Positions 41,447-54,820 of a stretch of DNA of 64,000 nucleotides are shown here, in pieces; positions within the stretch are counted from its first letter, which is position 1; every line of letters starts with the position of its first letter. Source of the DNA: Lentinus brumalis (lineage: Eukaryota > Basidiomycota > Agaricomycetes > Polyporales > Polyporaceae); the NCBI GenBank assembly GCA_001792895.1, contig MARA01000014.1, positions 310,001 through 374,000 on the forward strand, read 5' to 3'. The notes beneath the pieces are model-generated. The model ran no database searches. It was not told the DNA's origin and was given only the letters and a program-made list of their open reading frames with translations. The position numbers and the translations under genes are program-made.

Positions 41447-43815
41447 TCTGCACCATTGCCTGGTGGACGAAAACATCCTATGACCTGGGAGAGAGAGGGG
41501 GTGTACTTATAACGATCCTGCTTACGATTCATATCATGAGTTTGTTCATGTAATTTGGGATTGATCACATCGTTGACCGCGTTACTTATCAGTTTACTGT
41601 ACCTATCTTCGGGGACCTCGGTCAAGGACATAACCTCCCGGCACCGCCACCATGTTCTCTAACCTGTACGATCCTGGAACGGCATCCTAGCAGTGATTCA
41701 GGTTCATGCCTGGTACAGGGACATTTTTTCAGCCGTCTGCAAGCATATGCACTTAGACAAGTTGGCCTCTGTTCGCGTAGGTGTCCGCAAACCCCATGGA
41801 GATACATAGAATCAGCGGAGACCATCTCCCGACGTGAGGGCTCCCTTCCTCCATAATTGTACCAGACCGCTCGGTGGTCAATTCTTGGTTCTTGCATGTA
41901 CGAGTACGCCAGCCATACACACGTTCCTGCCGTGGACGCTGAAATAACCTTGTAGCTCCGGATGTTAAGTCGAAGGCTGTCAATTGCATGGGTGTTCCTG
42001 CCGGAACGACGAATGTTCTTTGCGAATGAAATTCGATATCATTCTTTGGCATGGCCGAATGGGTTGGCGAAAGGCACCAATGTAGCCACGATCTCCCTGC
42101 TGGTACACTGCCGAGCCCACGCCCGCCGAATTTGCCAAATCATCAATGCAGCCCAGGAGCTGAGTACCCTGGAATGATATCGGCTTGAGGTCATCCGGAG
42201 TTGTCGTCAAACTTTCACAGCGACGCCGTGTCTTTGAGCAGCAGCGGTGCAATCACGTATTGGCCGGAGCTATTCGTACTGCTTTAGCTCGATCGAAGAT
42301 TTCGTGATGGGACTGAGGGTGCCACGCCGCTCACTCAGGGCTGAGCCTTGGGCTGTTTGACGCGACGCGTGAACATGTCCATGTATGTTGGCTCGGAACT
42401 CGACACGGGTCTCAAGAATAGAGACGTCGTGAGCTGCGGTGTAGTCAGCCGCTGCCGTACCGCGTACTGAAGATTGGCTGATCCTGTATTACTCACCGGT
42501 GCTCATACTGTTTCCGAAGCAAGGCCCGAGTAGCTGGGTACCGATTGGCTTGAGGGGTTCTCCCGTGCAACGATTGAACGGCTATTACCGGCGGCTGAAG
42601 CTTAGGCTAGTACTGAGCATCAACCGAGTCCTCCCTTACTGTACTAAGGACTTCATGCACGCGTCTTTCCGAACAAACACCCTCCGACGCAGGCTTTCGA
42701 GTTTGGTGCAAAGTTTCGGAGTTCATTATCTGGCGGCAACCTCTGGAATCACCATACCTGATGGGCTCTAGTGGGTGCTCTTAATGGGCCTGCAGCGTGC
42801 ACTGTCAGCAACCTCGTGTCAGTACGTCGTCGATTATGCATGAGCACCGGAAATATCAACTCACTTCGACTGAAATACAGTGATCTATGGTGCTGGTACA
42901 AACAAATGGAGATAGTCGCTACCTCCAGAACTCCGGAATTCCTGTGACTGCGGCCTCAGCCGAGGTCAAAATTTTGCTCATGCGACGTGTCGGTCCTCGG
43001 AATCTCCAGAGACAGAGAAGGCTCACGAGCCAATACTGTGTATCTCTTCGCATGTTTGGGAAATGCAGATGGCAAGAATGTCCACTTCCTACCGTAGACT
43101 GTGTCATTGTCCACAGTCTGTGCCTCACGAGGCTCTCCGCCGGAAGGCGATAGCCATCCGCACGATCCACCGTATGAATGCTTTGTGAGGCCCCGTCGAG
43201 CGTTTCAATGCGCGGGAAACAAGCTTCACTGCGGATGCAAGGGGTGAGAGGGTTAGATAGGTACGTCTCTTTCTTCTCAACCGAACAGCTACCGCTTTTT
43301 GAGCTTCTCGCAGCAAGGCAACCGGGTGTTCACACCGCACTGAAGGCCGTGTCTCGCATACAAGACCATTTTTCTCTGCTCATACAGCAATTTGGTGCTA
43401 CAACTTACATACATGCGTTCCTTGCTTGTGCGTTCAGCACGCCTGCCGGCGCATCCATGCGGAGCCGTAGGTCATGCTGCCGCGGAGAGGCCGCCCATCT
43501 GACGCCTCTTGGTGGTCGCGTACGACAATCATGTGACCACCCGCAGGAACCCTCCATGGCTTCGGATCGTCGAAGAAGCTCTCATGCCTTGGGAAGATGT
43601 GCATCGTGGAAATCCGGGTACCATTTTGTCATTGCGTGCGTTCACAGGGTCTTTACAGGCCGCGGGTATAGATAGCAGCAGCTCAGCGCGGTTCAATGTG
43701 TCTGTCCTCGCAGTTGGACTCCCACCAACCCGCTGTACGCGCAGCACCCCTCGACGACGCCAGCGAACGGTCCTAGGCTTAGGCTGTTTGACACGAACTT
43801 GCACGTGCGCCCACC
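41447..43815. other. Gene-poor region with two related fragments of an unrecognised protein
   Basis: No intact gene was recognised. On the minus strand an exon-like stretch at 42497-42581, bounded by a clean acceptor (GGTAATAG) and donor (GTGAGT), reads RCTGEPLKPIGTQLLG and ends FGNSMSTG. A second stretch about 350 bp downstream (42110-42210) reads DDLKPISFQGTQLLGCIDD. The shared LKPI...GTQLLG core, also visible as DNA similarity, indicates two copies of one unit. Further minus-strand open sequence (41755-42050) contains FVVPAGTPMQLTAFDLTSG. The part from 43178 to 43815 is presumably the upstream region of MFS copy 2. I cannot name the family. Confidence 0.4.
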
Positions 43816-46284
43816 ATGTCCGACAAGGAAGCTCTCGCGACGACAGAGAAGCAGGAAGCCACGAATAGTGTTTCGGAGGTCGACCACAAGGCCCACGACA
43901 GCGGTTCGAGCCAGGAAGGCTCAGACTTTGACCCGTACACCTACCATGAGCACAATGCCGGACGCCTGGTCGTTGACCCCGAGTACGTAACTTGTGCGCT
44001 CCGTATGTCGCCGTTCAATGATGACATCGCTTAGGGAGGCAAAAATCGAGTTCGGAGAAGGTGTCGCGAAGAGGCTGAAGCTTTCGCGGGACGGGACGAA
44101 GGTGCTGTGGCCGCAGCCCAGAGACGACCCTGAGGATCCCCAGAACGTGAGTGGCGCTCATACAGAAAGGTGACGTTGCCGACTGAGTCGCACTGCAGTG
44201 GTCGGACTTCCGCAAGAACTTCCAGCTGTTCATTGTCACGCTTGCCGCGATTGTCCCGGACTACGACTCTGGCATAGGTACTTGAATCTGTTGCTGCTCT
44301 CACCAAAATCTCATTCACAAGGCCATAAGGTATCGCCGACATCTTCGCGCTTGCCAATCAATTCGGCACTAACACCGGGCACATCAATAACCTTACATCC
44401 AAGTAAGTGGCCTCTGCACCGTATAGCGTGTGCCATAATCCTCACACTACCGCTCAACACAGTTGGAGCATCTTCCTCCTCGGTAAGTCAGCTCGACTTG
44501 ACGTATCGCTCCGTGCTGATCAAACACTATAGGATGGGGCGGCATCTTCGCCGTTATGCTCATGCGCAGGTTCGGTCGCCTGCCCGTCATGTTCTGGTCG
44601 CAAGTGCTCGCTATGGGATGGCTCATCGGCTGCACCTTCGCTCCCAACCTCAACACGTTCACGGGTAAGTACCCAACGCTCCCTTGCTGTTTGTACTTAG
44701 CTCATACCCACTTGTAGCCATGAGATGCTTGAATGGTTTCTTTGCGTGCGTCTGCTTTGTATGGTCGACGGTGTCCCTCCGCTGACCTGCTTCGTACTTC
44801 TATAGTACATGTCCTCAAGTCACCGGTTTATATGTGGTCACGGATCTCTTCCCGTTCCACTTGCAGGCCCGGAAGGTGCGTACAACAGTGTGCAACGTAG
44901 ATTGGCAACAGTTGTCTCAATCAACACATGTCAGCTAAACATCTGGACGATGGGCTTCATCGTCTCGCCCTTCCTCTCTCCATTCATGATGGGATTCATC
45001 GTCGCTCGTATTGAGTACGTGGAATTTTTGCCAGTTGGAGAATACGCATGCGCTGATCGCTACGCCCACTCTAGCTGGCGGTGGACATATGGTATTGGCT
45101 CTATTTACAGTGCCATCGTGGTGGCTTTGATCGCGTTCTTCGGCGAAGAGACGTAGGTCGCCTGACTACCGAATGCTGACTTGACAAGGATACGTACTGA
45201 TGCTATTCCAGCATGTATGACCGGAAGCTCCCTAACCCTCGCCCTATTCCCCTGCCTGAGAGTCGCATCCGTCGACGCATCGAGACACTCGTGGGTATCA
45301 CCGGAGCACGCATGGCCAAGTATCGCGATAACTGGCACGACGCCGTCTTCGCGATAATCAACGTCGCGTGGCGGCCGCACCTCCTCGCTGTCCTCCTCTT
45401 CGAGGCTATGCTGTTTGGCTTCGGCATTGGTATCAACGTGAGTCAGGCAACTCAGATGCCTCGATTGTTACCGACTCAAGCCTCTCCGCAGACCACGAAC
45501 GCCGTTTTCCTCGGTACGCCAGAGCCGGCAGGCTATGGATTCAGCCCATTCGGTATTGCTGGTGCCTACGGAACGCCCATCGTGAGTTGCATTCAGACAC
45601 TGAGCAAGGCCACTGGCTAATCTCGTGCCAGGTTGCCGTTGTCATTGGAGAGCTGCTCGGTCGATACTTCAACGACTGGGTGATGAACTGGTCCATCCGT
45701 CGCAACAAGGGTGTGTTCGTCGCAGAAAACCGTCTCTGGTGCGTGCGAGAACGATAGATATTGGATGGTGTTGACTCTTCGGCCTAATAGGACGTGCTAC
45801 ATTGCTGTTCCGTTGTACATTTGTGGTTTCGTCCTCCTTGGCGCATCGTTCCAGAAGCATCTCAGCATCGGCGCGCTGGTCATGGGCTGGGGCATTGCTC
45901 AGGTGGCCATCATGATCAACACGGTCGCAATCTGTGAGCCATCATAATCATCAGTGGGCCAGTCCAACCTTATTGACATATTCCCGGCAGACGCATACTG
46001 CAACGATTGCTTCCCCCGCATGCAGGGTGAAATTTCCGGACTCATCAACCTCGCACGTACCCTCGGCGGTTTCAGTGTCGCCTACTTCCAGGTCCCATGG
46101 GCCTTGAAGAACGGTGCCATCCAGACATTCGGTGTCGAGGCTGCGATTGTCACGGGGCTGTTCTTGCTCGTCGTTCCGATTATTCAGATGAAGGGTGCTT
46201 TCTTGCGCGTAAGTCATTCACTGGTGTGAGATGCCGGGCAAATACTCAAGTCGGTTTTTCTTCCAGGAACGGTTTGGGATGTGA
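43816..46284 (+). CDS. MFS transporter, TPO1/polyspecific drug family, copy 2
   Basis: Plasma-membrane major facilitator of the DHA1/TPO-like type, a predicted drug/polyamine proton antiporter. The ATG at 43816 (MSDKEALATTEKQ) opens a hydrophilic tail ending TYHEHNAGRLVVDPE. Then come VLWPQPRDDPEDPQN, FIVTLAAIVPDYDSGIG, WSIFLLGWGGIFAVMLMRR, GRLPVMFWSQVLAMGWLIG, MRCLNGFFACPQVTGLYVV, FPFHLQARKLNIWTMGFIV, WRWTYGIGSIYSAIVVALI, the central loop RRRIETLVGITGARMAKYR, FEAMLFGFGIGIN, and YCNDCFPRMQGEISGLINL. It ends in LRERFGM after an intron at about 46206-46266. All frames are intact. It is clearly paralogous to the gene at 19987 (24 kb away, same strand) but lacks three of its introns. The substrate is unknown. 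Confidence 0.9.
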
Positions 46285-46802
46285 GGTTGCCAGCTTCGAC
46301 GGCTGGTATTGTGGATGACTTTACGGTCTCGTCTTATATGCAGGATGGTGCATGTACAATAAGCAGTTGACTGTCGAATCGATGTGCCATGACCCCCAGT
46401 ACAAGTGCCAGTACGGAGTTAGTTCGCCGAGGCCTTCTACGACAGAAATGGCTGACTTATCCTCTACTTCGTACCATCTTCACCGAGGTGTAACATCGTC
46501 TGGCAGTGGAAGGAGTCGAGACACCTCACGCTCGAGAGACTATGTGCGCGCCTCCGGGGAACACATGTCCGAACAAGTCGGACCAGCACTCAGACTGTGA
46601 TCCACACCCTTCTTCCTCCACCTCCTTCCTCTCCGCTGGTCCCTGGACTTCACCTTCCCACAACGTAACGAGCATTCAGCAAAAGCATTCTGCGCTGCGT
46701 GAAACATCAAAAGCTGAAGGAGTCATCGTGTCACTCATCGCGCACGGCTGGGAGGCCGACTGTTAGGCTGGTTGGAAGAGCGGACTGGAGAAAGGAGTCG
46801 AG
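46285..46802. other. Intergenic region
   Basis: This 518 bp lies between MFS copy 2 and the SIN1 gene, both on the plus strand. It holds the 3' UTR of the former and the promoter of the latter. Short Ser/Thr-rich open frames (46352-46600) have no recognised domain. Confidence 0.5.
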
Positions 46803-49800
46803 ATGTCTCTGATTAGCGATACCGAGTGAGTACACAACGCTATCACTACTGTTGTCTGTGGTTCCCATTGTCTGTCTTCTAGCTATCTCATACACAGTCT
46901 TCGCCTGAACTACCTGCGCAATGTCGACGATCCGTATGGGCCGCGTCTCATCTCCCTCGACCCATCATACCACTCGAACCCTTACATCGACGCCGCGGGA
47001 CTCGCAGACCCCGAACGATGGCCTGAGTTAGCGATGCCGATTAGCCCTACGCCCAGCGACGACGAGTCCACTCCTGCTGCGCGACGGCGCCACTCAGGCT
47101 TCCCTGGGGCAAACCTGAAGTACACCACCACTATCATGGGGCCTTCGCGAACTGGGGCAGTAGGCATGAGAGTCAACGGAAAGCGTGCGTCTATGTCTCG
47201 CAACTCGGTGCGCATCTCGTTACCCAAGGACGCAAATGGAGCGGACTCCAAGTCCCTCGCCGGTTCCACCGAGGAAACACCCATCAAGACCGAAGTCATC
47301 TCAGCAACGCCTACTTCTCCGTCCAAGCCGGAGGGGCCGAGGTCACCCATCAATGACAGTATGTCTCCCTCGCCCGCTACTTCTCAGCAGAATGGAGATG
47401 GGCAGGCGTCTCACAAGCAGGACGGTCCTCCGGTTCCCGCTAAAGGACCACCTCCGTTCATTCCGGTGTTCAACTTCAAGGGTGCGGCGGAGATGGAGGC
47501 ACGGCGACGACAGCGGTTGTTGGCCCGCGCCCAGCCTCCAGGAGTGGCCCCAAGAGTGCAGATGGTCACGATGAATCTCAATCCCGAGATTTCTTCATCG
47601 TCCTCGTCCTCGGAGCCTGAGCCAGAGTCTGAGTCTGACGAACTGCCGGAGGAGGAAGATGAAGAGTTCGGCGAGGGGGACGACAGCATGGAGATCAATG
47701 ACGATGAGTTTGATCCGTGAGTACCGTCCATCAGCATGCTCTACATCTCATACCTACTCCCGATACCTCATTAGTGAATTCGCAGCAAGCAGGGGCCTGG
47801 GCATGAACTCGGACAGCGCATCGGAAGGCGCGTCGATGCTATCCGGGATGTCATCCTCCGCTGGCTCGATGATGGCATCGTCCATCCCTCCGAGCAGTAG
47901 CGCACGCGTTTCCCGCCTGAGCCCGGTGCGTGAAGGCGGGGAACGACCATCAGTGTCCCCGGAGCGGGATGACGGGCAGATCGACGCGATGTTCGAGATG
48001 GTCACCCCTGCGCCTAGCAACGCTGCCAACAGTCAGACTCAACCCGCCGCCGGCCCGTCCTCGAGGAAGCCTCCAAACTCAAGCACATCATCGCTGCCGA
48101 CCCCCGCAGGCATGTTCGAACGGCGTCCTGTCCCGGCCGCACGACCCGCCAAGTCCGCGCTCACTGAAATGCTGGCGGCGACGTCGTCGTCATCATCATC
48201 GTCTAACCCCTTCGCGGAGTTGTACAGCGCGATATCGGGACGCGCGGAGAGCGAGAGCATGATCGTGCGTGTATTCTTCCCTATGGCCCGTGAGCCCGCA
48301 AATCGCCCTCTGGAGCTCAGCGTCCGGAAAGACGCAACGGTGGAAGAGGTGCTCGGGTACGCTCTGTGGACCTACTGGGAGGAAGGCTGGCTCCCAAAGC
48401 TTGACGAAGGTTTGAGCGGAGAGGAGGATCCCAACTGGGCTATACGATGCTCGGCTGTAGGGTGGATATTGCGCATAGCGGAGGAGGATGGGGAGGTGGA
48501 CGAAGACTTCCCGCGTGAGTGGTGCGTTCAATTGGGTTGGTCTACCCGTGCTCAGTCACCTCACAGCGCCCGACCGAACGGGCAAGATCTCAAAGTTCAA
48601 TTTCGACGCCTATGCAGTTTTGGAGGCCACTCCATCACAAAGTTGGTGCCGTTGTACTGACTGTCCTGAGCGCTGATATCTAACAATGCCAATGTGTAGT
48701 GCAGCAGAACAGGAACCTCGAGTCGAAGATTCAGCGCCGTATATCGCGCGTTGTTATCAAGAAGAAGTCTACAGGACTTCTCAACGCGACGGCGTCGACG
48801 TCCGCTGCCCTCGTACCTCCCGCAGACACGCTCCTCGGCACCAGTGCGAACCTCCTTGGCTCCCTCGGCTCGTCCTTGGGTATGTTCCCGAGCTCGCTTG
48901 GGCCTTCGTCAAGCCATGGTCCAGCGCTCTTCCTGCGGATACGTATCGCGAGCGGCGCAGACGAACCAGGCCACGTCTCGACCACTATTCAGGCGTTCGT
49001 CTTCCTCGCTTCCGCCGGGCGAAGGGACATGCTGACATTCATGCTATCCACACAGCTCTGGTGGTATGTACATGGCCGAGGTGCTGGAAGCTGTGTGCCA
49101 GAAGCGCAAGCTCAGCGGCCCTAAGGACTACGCTCTTGTCGTCGAGGTCAGCCCCGAGGTCAAGATCAACATACCCCTCGATCGAACCGTGCGAAGTCTG
49201 CAAGGAAAGCGGGAGCTCATCCTCATCAAGAAGAACATGCTCCGCGAGTATGGTGTGGAGGTCCGGGAGAGGAAGGGCGGCACGACCGACCCCAATGGTA
49301 CGCCATCGTTTCGTCTATGCTCGATCGAGTGTGGCCTCTGACTTCCCTTGCCCGTAGCCTCGATCTTTACCACCGACATCCAGACGCAGGAACAGAACCT
49401 GAGCCAAATGTTCGACTTCATGAACGCGTACAGGAAGTACACCGTATACCGCAAGATGCCTATGATGGTCACCCGCAGCGCCCGCATGCTCACCATCGAC
49501 GGAGGCTACATCCATGTTCGTCTCGTGTTACATCACGCACTACGAGGGCACGAGAAGAGCTGATTGTACCATACAGATCATACCCACGGTCACCAAGGCG
49601 AAGCACGTCTTCGACAGTGGCAAGACCTCTTCCTATCACCTCAAGAGTGTCGTGGCGTGCCAGCAGTCAAGCAAGAACAGTGCCACGTTTAAGCTCGTCG
49701 TGCACAGCGGCGCGGACCGCAACAAGCGGTATGAGTTTGAAGCTGAGAATCCCAAGCTCGCCAGTACGTGCATCCCATTCTGCCTTCCTTCGACAAATTA

Positions 49801-49933
49801 CTTACGGATACCTGTAGGTGAGATCGTGTCGACCATCCGGACACTCAAGTCGGCGATGGAGAAGCCAGGTGGCGGGCGAACATCACGGAGGAATACGCGG
49901 ATAGGGACGGCAACCCGCCCGATGGGCGTATGA
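46803..49933 (+). CDS. SIN1: SIN1/AVO1, TORC2 subunit with CRIM and PH domains
   Basis: Essential scaffold of TOR complex 2 that recruits AGC kinases and binds phosphoinositides at the plasma membrane. The short first exon MSLISDT is followed by YLIHSLRLNYLRNVDDPYG, the conserved N-terminal SIN1 motif. A long disordered region comes next (Ser/Pro-rich, with a Ser run and the acidic patch DELPEEEDEEF). The CRIM domain reads MIVRVFFPMAREPANRPLEL, EEVLGYALWTYWEEGWLP and CSAVGWILRIAEEDGEVDED. A Ras-binding-like segment includes MYMAEVLEAVCQKRKL. The C-terminal PH domain runs from QMFDFMNAYRKYTVYRKMP through ARMLTIDGGYIHIIP and SYHLKSVVACQQSSKNS. The protein ends RPMGV at 49933. Frames are continuous through about eight introns. 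Confidence 0.93.
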
Positions 49934-50219
49934 TATTTGGGTTTAGTAACTTATATATGGAGCACTTCGGAACTCTCTTGTAGCATTCATGTCTGTATCA
50001 TTATGCTCCCCTCATATATGTACCGTTTGAGAGCGTCCTGGTCATCAATTTAACATGACGTACATGGAGGTACATGGCGGACCACTCGTCTGGATGCGGT
50101 CATGTAAGCGCCGACACTACGGCAGTGTAACGCTGAATGTCGTCCTCAACCAAAAGCGAGTTGTTGTCGGTCGTCCACGACCATAAGACCTGACGACCAG
50201 AACACCCCTGCCAGCGACC

Positions 50220-53200
50220 ATGTCGGAGCGTCGACGACCGAACCGGCCCACAGCGTTTGCAGTAAGCTTTGGGCCCGACGACGTTCCCGTTCACGATCCG
50301 GGCAGCGTGGCACTCTCGCAACGACCTACTCCTTCGCAATTAGGTGCTACTTCCTCCTCAAACAAACGCAAACAGTTGTACTACGCTTCAGAGCCTGCTC
50401 AGGTGAGTATCTGTGCTTCGACTCGCCGTGCGGATGATGCTGAAGATGTTTTCTCCCCAAGCCCAAGCGTGGACGCAGGTCGGATTATTGGCCAAAACGT
50501 GGCCCTCCTCCTCCTAGTATGGTCCTCCCGTCTGCATTGTGACGGAAGCTTACCAGATTTGCAGAACACGCACTCAGCATAACCGGAAACGAAGGGAAGG
50601 AAGGTATCGCAGTCGTACCAGGAGAGGACCCCGAAGAACGACTCGACACAGCGGACGGCGAGCCCGTCCGTATCTTGAATGGATTCGCTATATATAACCC
50701 CTCACAGGGATTTGAGCTAGTCTCCTTGAGCTGCCTGAACGATGGCTCGAAACAGGTAGACTTTGAAGCCATTGGCTACGTCTCGCCCGCCTTCGTGAAC
50801 GAAGAAGACGCCGATCAAGATGACGACGACGACAACGACGACGACGACAACCGGGACCTACACTCACGATGGCGCACGACAAGACTCGAATGTTATTCGA
50901 TTGATTATACCCGTTTTCACGAGTGAGTGCCATCCTGCAAGGCACCACGGCTGCTGACCTGGGGCATTAGACCGTTATATGTACATACGCGATATGCGTG
51001 GTACATCCTCAAGTCGCCAGACGTAGCCTACGCAGCGACGCACGCGGAGTTCTATCGCCCTCATCGCATCGCGCAGATAGTTATCTCTGCTGCAATGGAG
51101 GGTGAGATATCGACATTCGACGAGTTCGAAGAGCAGTACGTGGATACCTGGGATGATCTCCTGGAAGCTCGTCTTCGGCCACAGGATTTATGTGAAGCAG
51201 TACGTATTTGGGCATTCCCGCTGACAATTTGACCAGTCGCTCACTCGCGCAGGTTCCTCTCATCCAATCCATAGTTGGAGATGACGCTACACTACAACAA
51301 CGCGCTGTTGCGTCGCGACCATTTGTGCAAGCGATTTACGCTCTCGCAAAGAACAGCTCCTCAGGCTCTCCCTATATCGACCGTCCCCTGGCCCCCGCGG
51401 ACAGAGAACGCAACGCGGGCCGACCCAAACTGAAAGAAGGCGTCACACTGGGCAACCTTGACCTTGCGGTCTTGCGTCCGGAGAACCAGAACCCGACGCA
51501 CGTCACGCCACTCCTCGACAACCTCGCGCGAGGGCTCTTTCATGAGCGTCTCTACGTTGTTGGGCCACGCACCAAACGGCCAAACAGACGAGAGATGGAG
51601 AAGCATCAAAAAGAAATCCGCGATCATGTGTGCAAGCTACTCTATCGCAACCTGGAGGAACTCCCCCGCATTTCGTTTCCGGCAAATGCGCGCCTTCACG
51701 ACGAGTACTGGAAGGCCGTATTAATAAGGGAAGAGGTGTACCAGGTGCGACTTTCCGGTTCGCATGGTTTGGACAACACTACTGAAGGATATACACATCC
51801 AGGTTGGGGATTGCGTTGTCGTTCCACGAGGAAACTGGAACGGAACCCAAGGCGGTGACCTTCCGCGAGACCTTTCTGTTTCTGAGGTACCCGAGTATAC
51901 TACCCTGGCTGATTACTTCTGGTATGTTTCTGCCAATGCTTCATGTGTGCGGACGATATTCATGGTCTACAGGTTTGGGAAGATTATCTATATTGACCAA
52001 CGACTCAAGACGCTGCACGTACAGTGGTTCGAGCACTCCTCTAAGACGTACCTCGGAAAGATATCGGACCCCCAAGAATTGTTCCTATGCCCACTGTGCG
52101 GTACTATTGATCTCAAGGTCGTCCCAGTGCTGGGAAAGCTTACCGTCCACAATCCTCGTCCGCCCCGGGAACTAGCCCCCCTCGAGTTTTTCTACCAGTG
52201 CGTCTCACTTCTACCAAAGCGTTTGACTTCCCCGCGCTGATACTTTATCAGGTTTGTGTATAATCAAGCCGACGGCTCCTTTACCGACTCGGATGAAGAC
52301 TCCACGTCTGATATCACGACCCTCGGTCCACCCGACAATTGCCAAGTTTGCCTCGCGGCTGCTGAGCAACATCATGAGACCGCGCCTTCCCTCTCACGAG
52401 ATGAGCTGACATACCTCGGTCAGACCTATCACGCCGATGACTACGCCCTCGTCCGCGCCACGGAAGGTCCCGCGAAGGTGGGCCAGATTATCTCGTTCCA
52501 CGACAAGAGGACATCGTCCCCTACTGTGACCCTCCGATTGTTGGGACGTATTGTGGACTTGGCGTCGAGCATGGCAGAAGGGTCGTTGCTTCTCCTCCAC
52601 GAGGTAAGTGCCACTCTCGAGCGACGACTGTTCAAATTGACTGATACCACTGCAGAGGGAGCTCTTCATGACAGACGCACCGCCAATCGTCGTGAAGGCC
52701 GAAGACCTGCTGAAGCGCTGCACCGTACTGCATCCCAAGTCCACCCCCGACATGGGCCTTGACCAGTGGCTCAATCTGTCCCCACTCCACTTCTACATGC
52801 GATATCTTGTTCCATCTGACCCTCCGCTCTGGGCTACTCGGACGAAGCTGGAGCGCCGTAAGATCCCTGTATGCTCTCGTTGTTTTCAAGACGCCTCGAG
52901 CAAGCTGGAAGAGTATGAAGCACTCAAGAAGGAGAGCCCTCTCAGGGCATTCGACCCCTTCGCTGGCTGCGGCGCGTTTGGGTTATCCATGGAGCAGACA
53001 GGGCACATGAAGGTCACGCACGCCGTGGAGATATCGCCCAGTGCCGCGGACACGCTCAAGTATGGTCTGCCCGCCCCAAGTCTTGGATTGAGCTGATGGA
53101 TTGCATGTTACAGGAGGAATTCTCCATCCACCGTCGTATACAACCAGTGCTCCAACATCGTTCTCAAGTACGCAGTCAAATCCCACGCAGGACAGCAGGA

Positions 53201-54820
53201 CGAGGTACCCACTCACATCAAGAGCAAGGAGGAGCTCCCGCCTCCGCCGGTCCCAGGCCAGATAGACTGCATCGTAGCTGGCTTTCCATGGTGCGCGCCG
53301 CTTTCTGTGTTGTTGATGAACTCCAGCTGACGACGCAGCAGCCAATCTCACTCGACGCTGAATATGTACCAGCAGGCGCACGACAGGAAAAGCCACCTCA
53401 TGCTCACCCTACTGTCCTGGGTAGACTTCCTATGCCCCAAATACTGCTTCTTCGAGAACGTCAAGGGCTTCCTGCAATACAATCTTCATGCGTCGCAGGC
53501 CAGTAAGTATACGGTCGAGGGCGGCATTGACAAGGGCGGTCTGAAGTTCCTCGTGCATGCATTAGTAGCAATGGGGTATACCGTTCTCCACGACCATTAG
53601 TGGCCCTGTACTGACAATGGGACGCAGATATCAAGTCAGGTTTAGTCTTCTACAGGCTGGCCATTACGGCACACCACAGGGGCGCATACGGTTCTTCCTC
53701 ATCGCGGCCAAGTGTGGCTACACTCTTCCAAACCTCCCTGAACCCAGCCATGCATCATTCACGAATGCGACTCTCACAATACACCTAGGTGAGAAGGTTG
53801 ACATCACTCCTATCCAGGCCCCAGGTGGGACTGCTCCCATGAAGTATGTCTCCATCCATGATGCACTCAGCGACCTTCTCCAATTTGACTGGTATGTGCA
53901 TTCCTTGCGTTCATGATGCCCCATATATGTGAACGTAACGTGCAGGGAGCTCCCCGATGACCTGAAGAAGGACCTTTCGGACGAACGGAAAGCCCTCTTG
54001 GTGCCCAACTCCGATCGGCTCACTGTCCCTTGCCACTTGTCCAAGCCGCGCTGGGGCCCCGAGGATATAGGCATCACAGATATGTACAAGACCGAGCCAA
54101 GGACAGCATATCAGCAAAAATGCAGAAGCCGACCGGTGGTAGAGCCTCAGCACTACACACGACCGTTCAACAAGCGCATCCTTCTGCTCTACGTTTTCTT
54201 CGTGAAAGTATGCCTTGACTACTGGCAGCCTGGAGTATTCCGGGACTACAGAGGTGAACAGTATACTCTGCTGGCGACCACCTCCTGCCACTGACACCAC
54301 ATTAGACTTGCCCATCACAGAGCAGGATTGGGAGCTCATCAATCCACAATCTGCGACTAGCAGACTTGGTTTTCCACCCGGATACTATGGGCGACTTGCC
54401 AAAGAAGAGTGGTTCCGGACTATCTCGACGAACCTGCAGCCAATGGCGAGGCAATGTCAAGTCACACATTACACTGTATGTTTGACATTCACATCAACCT
54501 CTCTCAACGACGCGCTCATACTGACGAACACGACCCAACCGTAGTGCTGTCGTATCTACACTGTCCGAGAGTTCGCGCGTTCTCAGGGGTTCCCAGACTG
54601 GTTCGTCTTTGTCTCGCATGATGGTACTGTCAAGACCGTACGTCCTTGCCCTCCAAGTCGAGTAGAAAACCATTAAAGCTGACCGCTCACCGTGAAGATG
54701 CATCGACAGATCGGCAATGCCGTCCCATGGCAGATTGGAGAGGCTTTGGGGCGCGAACTGCGCGAAGCCCAGTTGAAGAGGCGGCGTAAGGTTGCCCAAA
54801 ACGCCATCGTCCTAGACTGA
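50220..54820 (+). CDS. DNMT1-like DNA (cytosine-5) methyltransferase with RFD and two BAH domains
   Basis: Nuclear maintenance-type 5-methylcytosine methyltransferase. After a short basic N-terminus (NKRKQL, KRGRR) comes the replication-foci domain (RILNGFAIYNPSQGFELVS, then YSIDYTRFHEPLYVHTRYAW). Two BAH modules follow: VGDCVVVPRGNWNG with FGKIIYIDQRLKTLHVQWFE, and YHADDYALVRATEGPAKVGQ. Catalytic motifs are complete: I (FDPFAGCGAFGLSM), IV (VAGFPCQSHSTLN), VI (FENVKGFL), VIII (QAGHYGTPQGRIRFFLIAAK), a target-recognition region, and IX-X (GFPDWF, HRQIGNAVPWQIGEALGREL). The catalytic Cys codon is split by the intron at 53291-53341, whose acceptor is CAGCAG. Use of the upstream AG would insert one Ser between Cys and Gln of motif IV. 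The RFD also contains an Asp-rich tract around 50810-50850. Likely role: maintenance methylation and silencing of repeats. Confidence 0.93.

Noticed and set aside
50810..50850. GAC microsatellite as a separate repeat feature
   Set aside because: It encodes the Asp-rich tract inside the DNMT replication-foci domain and is described there.
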